From the NCBI GenBank assembly GCA_036320915.1, contig JAXBDG010000018.1, positions 1,116,001 through 1,180,000 of the forward strand: 64,000 bases of DNA. Direction: 5' to 3'. Shown here piece by piece: positions 59,323 through 64,000 of this stretch. The stretch's first letter is position 1; each line of letters opens with the position of its first letter. The position numbers were made by a program, and so were the translations under genes. The notes beneath the pieces are model-generated. The model saw nothing but the letters and a program-made list of their open reading frames with translations, did not search any database and had not been told where the DNA came from. This stretch comes from Linnemannia elongata (Eukaryota; Mortierellomycota; Mortierellomycetes; Mortierellales; Mortierellaceae).

Positions 59323-60495
59323 GAGCGATATTTTTTGTTTTTGGGCATATGCATATGCCAACCGATGCACATGGGACTTAGAACACTTGCAACCCAAAAA
59401 GAATAAAATAACACCTATGACATGAACTCGCGTGTCGTGAACACTTGGCATGCATCTCCTCATTCCTTGACCTTGTTCTGCTCTGAATACTTTACCAGCC
59501 GGTTCGCACCGTTACTTGACTGACGACGTTTAATTGAGTTGGTGTTTCTGTGACTGGGTCACCCAAGTGGGGTGATGTTTTTTTATGTCTGATCTAAAAA
59601 ATTCAATCAGTCTCAGACGGTGATTGATCATTGAGGTGCGTGTGATGTAGTGGCCTGTTTGTCAGTCTGCTACGAGGATGGTTCATTTTCGACGAATGCT
59701 CTCATTTGCATTATCTTTTTTTACGAACGAGCGCAGCCCACCCCCATCCTCGTTTCTTTTGCTTTCTTCTTCGCACTTGACACCCTTTTCAATTCTCTTC
59801 CTTGCTTCACCGTACCTCATCTCCCTTCTTCCCACCTTCCTTCTTTCTCTTCGCCTTCTTTACCTCTCCCGACAACCACGTTCCTTTAAGCCTTTCTGTT
59901 TGCTATCCATACATACACACTCTCCTTCTCAGTTCAGTACACCCCCTTGCTTCTTGCTTCTTACTCCTTACTCCACGTCGGTCCTCCCCGAACCACATAC
60001 ACAATCACACAGCACGACAACCACCACACGCGCTCCAGGTACAACCTTCACCTTCAGGAACTACCCAGCAAGCCTTCAAAAGACAAACAACCGCGCTGCC
60101 CTGTTGGGTACCTTTTGTTCTCTTCTTTGTCCGTCATTCCTTCCTTCACTCCTGATTCCACCTCCATCCAAACCTGACCCCGGTCGGTCCCCCTTTTTCT
60201 TTTCGAATCCAATTTTCTGAATCACGCCACTTTGTCATTCCAGTCTCTGCTCATCCCTTCTTTCTCTCTCCAACTGTAAAAACGCACAACTTCGTACTTC
60301 TCCACAACGAAAAACACCCCACACTTGACACAAACACACCAGGTGAACTAACCGCCTCCTTTATTTCTTCTTTCGCCCTCCTTGCCGTTCATCTTCCTTT
60401 TGATCGATTCCCAACAGTGTCCCACCTTCGCGAATCCCGCGCATCCAACATTTCCGTATCGCCAAGAATAAGAAGAAAGAGAAAAGGATATAAGA
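59323..60495. other. Intergenic and pyrimidine-rich leader of the START gene
   Basis: The 3' flank of the tail-anchored gene, then ~800 bp of C/T-rich sequence before the START-gene ATG. Long frames at 59678-60220 are composed of Pro/Ser/Leu and read through this C/T bias; not coding. Confidence 0.5.
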
Positions 60496-62602
60496 ATGGC
60501 GGAGGCCCCACAATCGCCGCTGGCGATGCTCGTTCTCGTTACACCTTACACCGTCCTCTACATTATCAACCAGCGTAAGTGCTAGTTTTTTTTGTTGCCA
60601 GTTGTAATCTTCCCCAAGCAGCGCACATACCCTCTTACCCTTTCCCTCCCCTTCTCCCCGACTTTCTCCCACAGACAACAACAGCTGATATGCATGATCA
60701 TAAAATTATATGAATGGTTTTGAAAACTGACACACCCCGCGTCATTTTTTTTGTTGTGTTATCGTGCACTCCGCCCACCTTTGCGCCCTATCCTTTCCTC
60801 GACCACTAGTCTTTTTACAAGGAATACTAGACAAGATCCATTACCTGTTCTTTGAACTCATCTTTGTGCTTGCCTTCCGGAAGGTCTTTGGACTCCCCGA
60901 TCTTACCGAACGGTTCTTCCCTTCTCAGCAACGAGACATTCAATCTACCGAAGGAAAAAAGCCTCTTAAGACCAACCTCGCCAACTACCCTACCCTCAAC
61001 AGCAACAACCTTTCTCTTACGGCTACGAACACGACGACGACCTCGTGTACTACATTGGCAGGAACACCTCTTGGAATTACAACAACAGCAGTAGATATGA
61101 CCAGGACTAGGACGACGACAGTCAAGACAACCTCCTTCCAGGATGGGTTCAAGACACCCTACGAGGCCGACATCACTATCCCACAGGCCCTATCCTCAAT
61201 CTCACCCAAGCCCTCCACCCTCGCCAAACCTTCTGTCAAAACAACACCGTATGCACAAGAATTAGGCGCCATGGAAAAACAGCTTTTGGATTATATCAAC
61301 AGCACTGAGATCTGGGAGAAAGTATACACAGACCCAGAGTCTTCCGAGATGGCGATCGAGGTCTTTCAGTACAAGGCCCGCCCGATGTGCTATAAGATCA
61401 TTGCCCAGATGTGCAACACCCCCGCGGTCACGTTTGATACTCTGTGCGATCTGGAGAACCGTCTGTCTTGGGACCCCATGTGTGTCGAGGCTAAGGTTTT
61501 GGAGGAGGTTGCTCCGGGGACGACAGTGCAGTATATCAGGACCAAGGCTGTCTGGCCGACCGCGTCGAGAGACACTGTCGTTTTGGGAACGGTCAAGGAT
61601 CTGGGCGAGCAAGGGTTGTTTATGGTGAATGCCAGCATCGAATATGTGAGCATGCCTGAGAGGGTCAAGGAGAAGATTGTCAGGATGCAGACGGCGGTTG
61701 CGGGACATATGATCACCCCCTTGGAAGGGAACCGGAGTAGGCTGACACAAATCGTTGATGCGGATATGAAGGGCTGGATCCCTGACAAAGTCATTCAGAT
61801 GGGTACGTTCTTGGCCCGTATTTCCTATAATTCATGAATGCATTTTGGTTTATAAGGATGCTTATCAGACGGCGGCGCAATATTTATTAACGCTTTTAAT
61901 ACCAAAATCGGCCTGAAAACTATAGTGTCGACGAAAGCGGTACCGGATGGTTTGAGAGCGGTGAACAAACTGCTGCCTAAGGTTGACCCCTACCAAGAAT
62001 CCAAGGTGCTGGTCAGGGCAGCCAAGGCCCAGCAGGAAATCGATGCTACCTTGATCGCGCCTCGCCTCAACAGCAATAACTCTGACGAATCTATGCTCAA
62101 GGGACACCAGAACGATTTGGACGAGGATCCTGCGGAGAAGGCTGTCGAAGATCTGTCGACTCTGGATGGCGATGATAACGTGGATGTTGACACTAACGGC
62201 GATGATGGAGAGACCAACGAGACGAGGGATCGATCGGGTACACATGAGTTGAAGCGTCAGAGGAGTGAGGGCGACATTTCATTGTCGACACTTGCGGAGC
62301 GCTTACGAGCAGTCGAGGCCGAGATTGGACTCGGCCGCCGTGGCGTGCGGTCTCGTCGCCAGCAACAACAGCAGGACGCCTCTCATCAAGACAACAAGGC
62401 CAGCAACGCTCAAAAGGGAACTGGCAACTCTGGAGCGGGAGCGTTAGAAAAAATCAAGTCTGGAAGCACGTTCCGTGTCTTCTGGGAAGGGATCAAGGAG
62501 AACTTTGGGTTCGGAACCAAGGGCAAAGGGAGCAAGGTCCTGGTCGCTGTTCTTGTGATTACCATCCTTGGGTCTAGTCTTGCCAAGTTCAAGCGACGAT
62601 GA
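60496..62602 (+). CDS. START-domain membrane protein (578 aa, three exons)
   Basis: Exons are 60496-60574, 60822-61802 and 61926-62602; GT-AG junctions, phases match. The N-terminus is hydrophobic (LAMLVLVTPYTVLYIINQ) and a second hydrophobic stretch runs through FFELIFVLAFRKVF. A Thr-rich linker follows. A START-like lipid-binding domain covers residues about 185-385 (IWEKVYTDPESSEMAIEVFQ, DLENRLSWDPMCVEAKVLEE, WPTASRDTVVLG, RLTQIVDADMKGWIPDKVI) and ends VSTKAVPDGLRAVNKLLP across the last junction. Then an acidic linker with a coiled-coil-like piece (LAERLRAVEAEIGL) leads to a C-terminal membrane anchor (VLVAVLVITILGSSLAK). START domains carry sterols or phospholipids between membranes; with anchors at both ends it may work at a contact site. 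The ligand is unknown. Confidence 0.87.
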
Positions 62603-64000
62603 GATAGAGGGCGACGTGTATCACGACAAATTCGAGCTCCCTATACCCCTCATCAAGGCAACCTACCAAACAACACCAACTGTATACTATAATATCTTAA
62701 CAAATAATAATCTCTACACCTCATCACTATGCGTTCCTTTCGGGATACCGCGTTTTTTTTTGGTTTCCTGTCGCAAAACTATCTTCGACTCAAGTTCCAC
62801 CTATTGACGAGTGAACACTTAGATAGGTGCACACAGGACATGACAGGGACCTGTTTTCTGAGAACACGAATCGGTGGATGTGAAAGTGTCTGACCAGATT
62901 GTTTTTCCAGTCAGTTGGTCAGACATAGGAGCGATCATTAAGTCGCCAAACAAAGTGTGAAAACCGTGAGAGTTAACCAAAATGAATATCGGATAGTGGT
63001 GTGCAAGCCGCACGCAGATGTAACCCCATCGACCTCGCAGTGGGGAAAGAACTTTTTCCAAGCTGAATGCATCCACCTATTCCTCAGCACCTCAGTTGAC
63101 GCTCTCCCTTAATGTTCATGCACTGTGGAAGAAAAATTGTCCGCTCTCACGGTCGAAATGTTTTGTGTGAGGCGAGGTGCATTAACGATGACTGGATGGA
63201 GGGTGGCGACCCTGTCCCTACACTCGATCCCTGGTTCATGGCGAACTCCTGCTGTGCAAAGAAAGAGCAAAGATGTTACCGGCGGAGGTGTCCTCTATCT
63301 CAAAGCCATCATGGATTCTAACGGTATCATCTTTACTTTGAAAGCTGGATCCCATGGCTATTTCATTGATTTTTTGCCAGCCCTTTAATATTCGCACTCA
63401 CGACACATCGCGTCACTTTTTTGCATACTCAACCATGGACGGGGAGAGTTGGCAGTACTCTCTCTAGTTTTGCATCGAATAAAGGGGAGAGAAGGAAGAA
63501 CGTTCCTCTGTTTCTCAATCGACCAAAGAATTATCCAATTCCATGAACCGACGAAGACACCCACTCATTCACCCTTCCAGGCCTAAGCGCACTTACCTTA
63601 AGGATATGCACTTCACCCCTATTATCAGTCTGTCCCCAAGTTGCATAATGCATGCTGTGCAAAAAATAGGAGCGAAGGGAACTAAGCAAAGGGAGGACAG
63701 ACAATGGCTCATGCGTTTTTTTATCTTCTGCCTTGCATTCCCATGCAGACATCCTTCCTCCTACGACCGCTTCTTTCGCATACAATGCTGTTGTTCATAT
63801 TTACGCGCTAATGTGTGGTTTGTAGTATTTGTTCCCACTATAGTCTGGTCTTGGTCCGTTTCTTTTGTCTGTCCTATGTTGCAAGTACCAGGGGCAGCAT
63901 GTACGCGTGAGAACAAAAAAACAATGCTCTGCGGTCAACCCACCAGTGCGATGGCTAGAACAATGCGCCTATGGAACGGGTGTGAGAAAGAGAGGATGTG
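62603..64000. other. Right end of the window, no gene seen
   Basis: The 3' flank of the START gene and sequence beyond it. Frames of up to 87 codons (63112-63388, 62819-63076) have no recognisable content. Confidence 0.5.

Noticed and set aside
59678..60220. A 180-codon plus-strand frame before the START gene
   Set aside because: Nearly all Pro, Ser, Leu and Phe from a C/T-rich leader; two other phases of the same tract are also open.

Overview
The window is fungal nuclear DNA. Most genes are split by short GT-AG introns of 60-160 bp, promoters carry TATAAAA boxes, and the genes are typical of early-diverging fungi. NACHT-pentapeptide-WD40 proteins, an ARM-like/NACHT fusion, Sel1 repeats and F-box/LRR proteins together point to a Mortierella-like fungus (Mortierellaceae). 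That assignment is inferred from gene content, not from a database match.

Left arm (1-15.6 kb). Three head-to-tail NACHT-WD40 genes lie on the minus strand (the first runs off the left edge), followed by an intact 14-TM MFS transporter. The repeat period is about 5.8 kb. Each gene boundary carries a relic of the 3' end of the MFS gene (2024 and 7927), so the duplicated unit was 'MFS tail + promoter + NACHT gene + 3' flank'. A 168-bp inverted-repeat element sits in one unit, and the matching site is empty in the other two.

Middle (15.6-28 kb). A gene-poor stretch is followed by a polysaccharide (chitin) deacetylase-like gene with a changed motif-5 histidine and a RAMP4/Ysy6-type small ER membrane protein. 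After them come an imperfect direct repeat and a ten-exon unrecognised gene that is dead: one nonsense codon and a TA-flanked 151-bp element in its frame.

Right arm (29-46.4 kb). Two more NACHT-WD40 genes lie on the plus strand. The second has about 600 extra N-terminal residues (ARM-like helical domain). Both are followed by the same decayed convergent gene. Next comes a graveyard: a diverged 3' piece of 28S rRNA, a Sel1 pseudogene with four stops, the tail of a membrane protein and the 3' stump of a sixth NACHT copy.

Core-like right end (46.5-62.6 kb). This holds two tandem defensin-like secreted peptides, an F-box/LRR protein, an mpaB-type ER oxygenase, an Aro8/LysN-type aminotransferase, a tail-anchored protein and a START-domain membrane protein.

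The NACHT-WD40 family is the outstanding system. Such proteins are fungal counterparts of NLR immune receptors. Here one family shows tandem birth, death by truncation, N-terminal domain exchange, a probable gene-conversion block and small in-frame changes in the WD40 sensor, all in 46 kb. All five copies with a visible 5' end share a 91-97 nt leader intron ending 8 bases before the chosen ATG, which makes a clean hinge between promoter and coding region.
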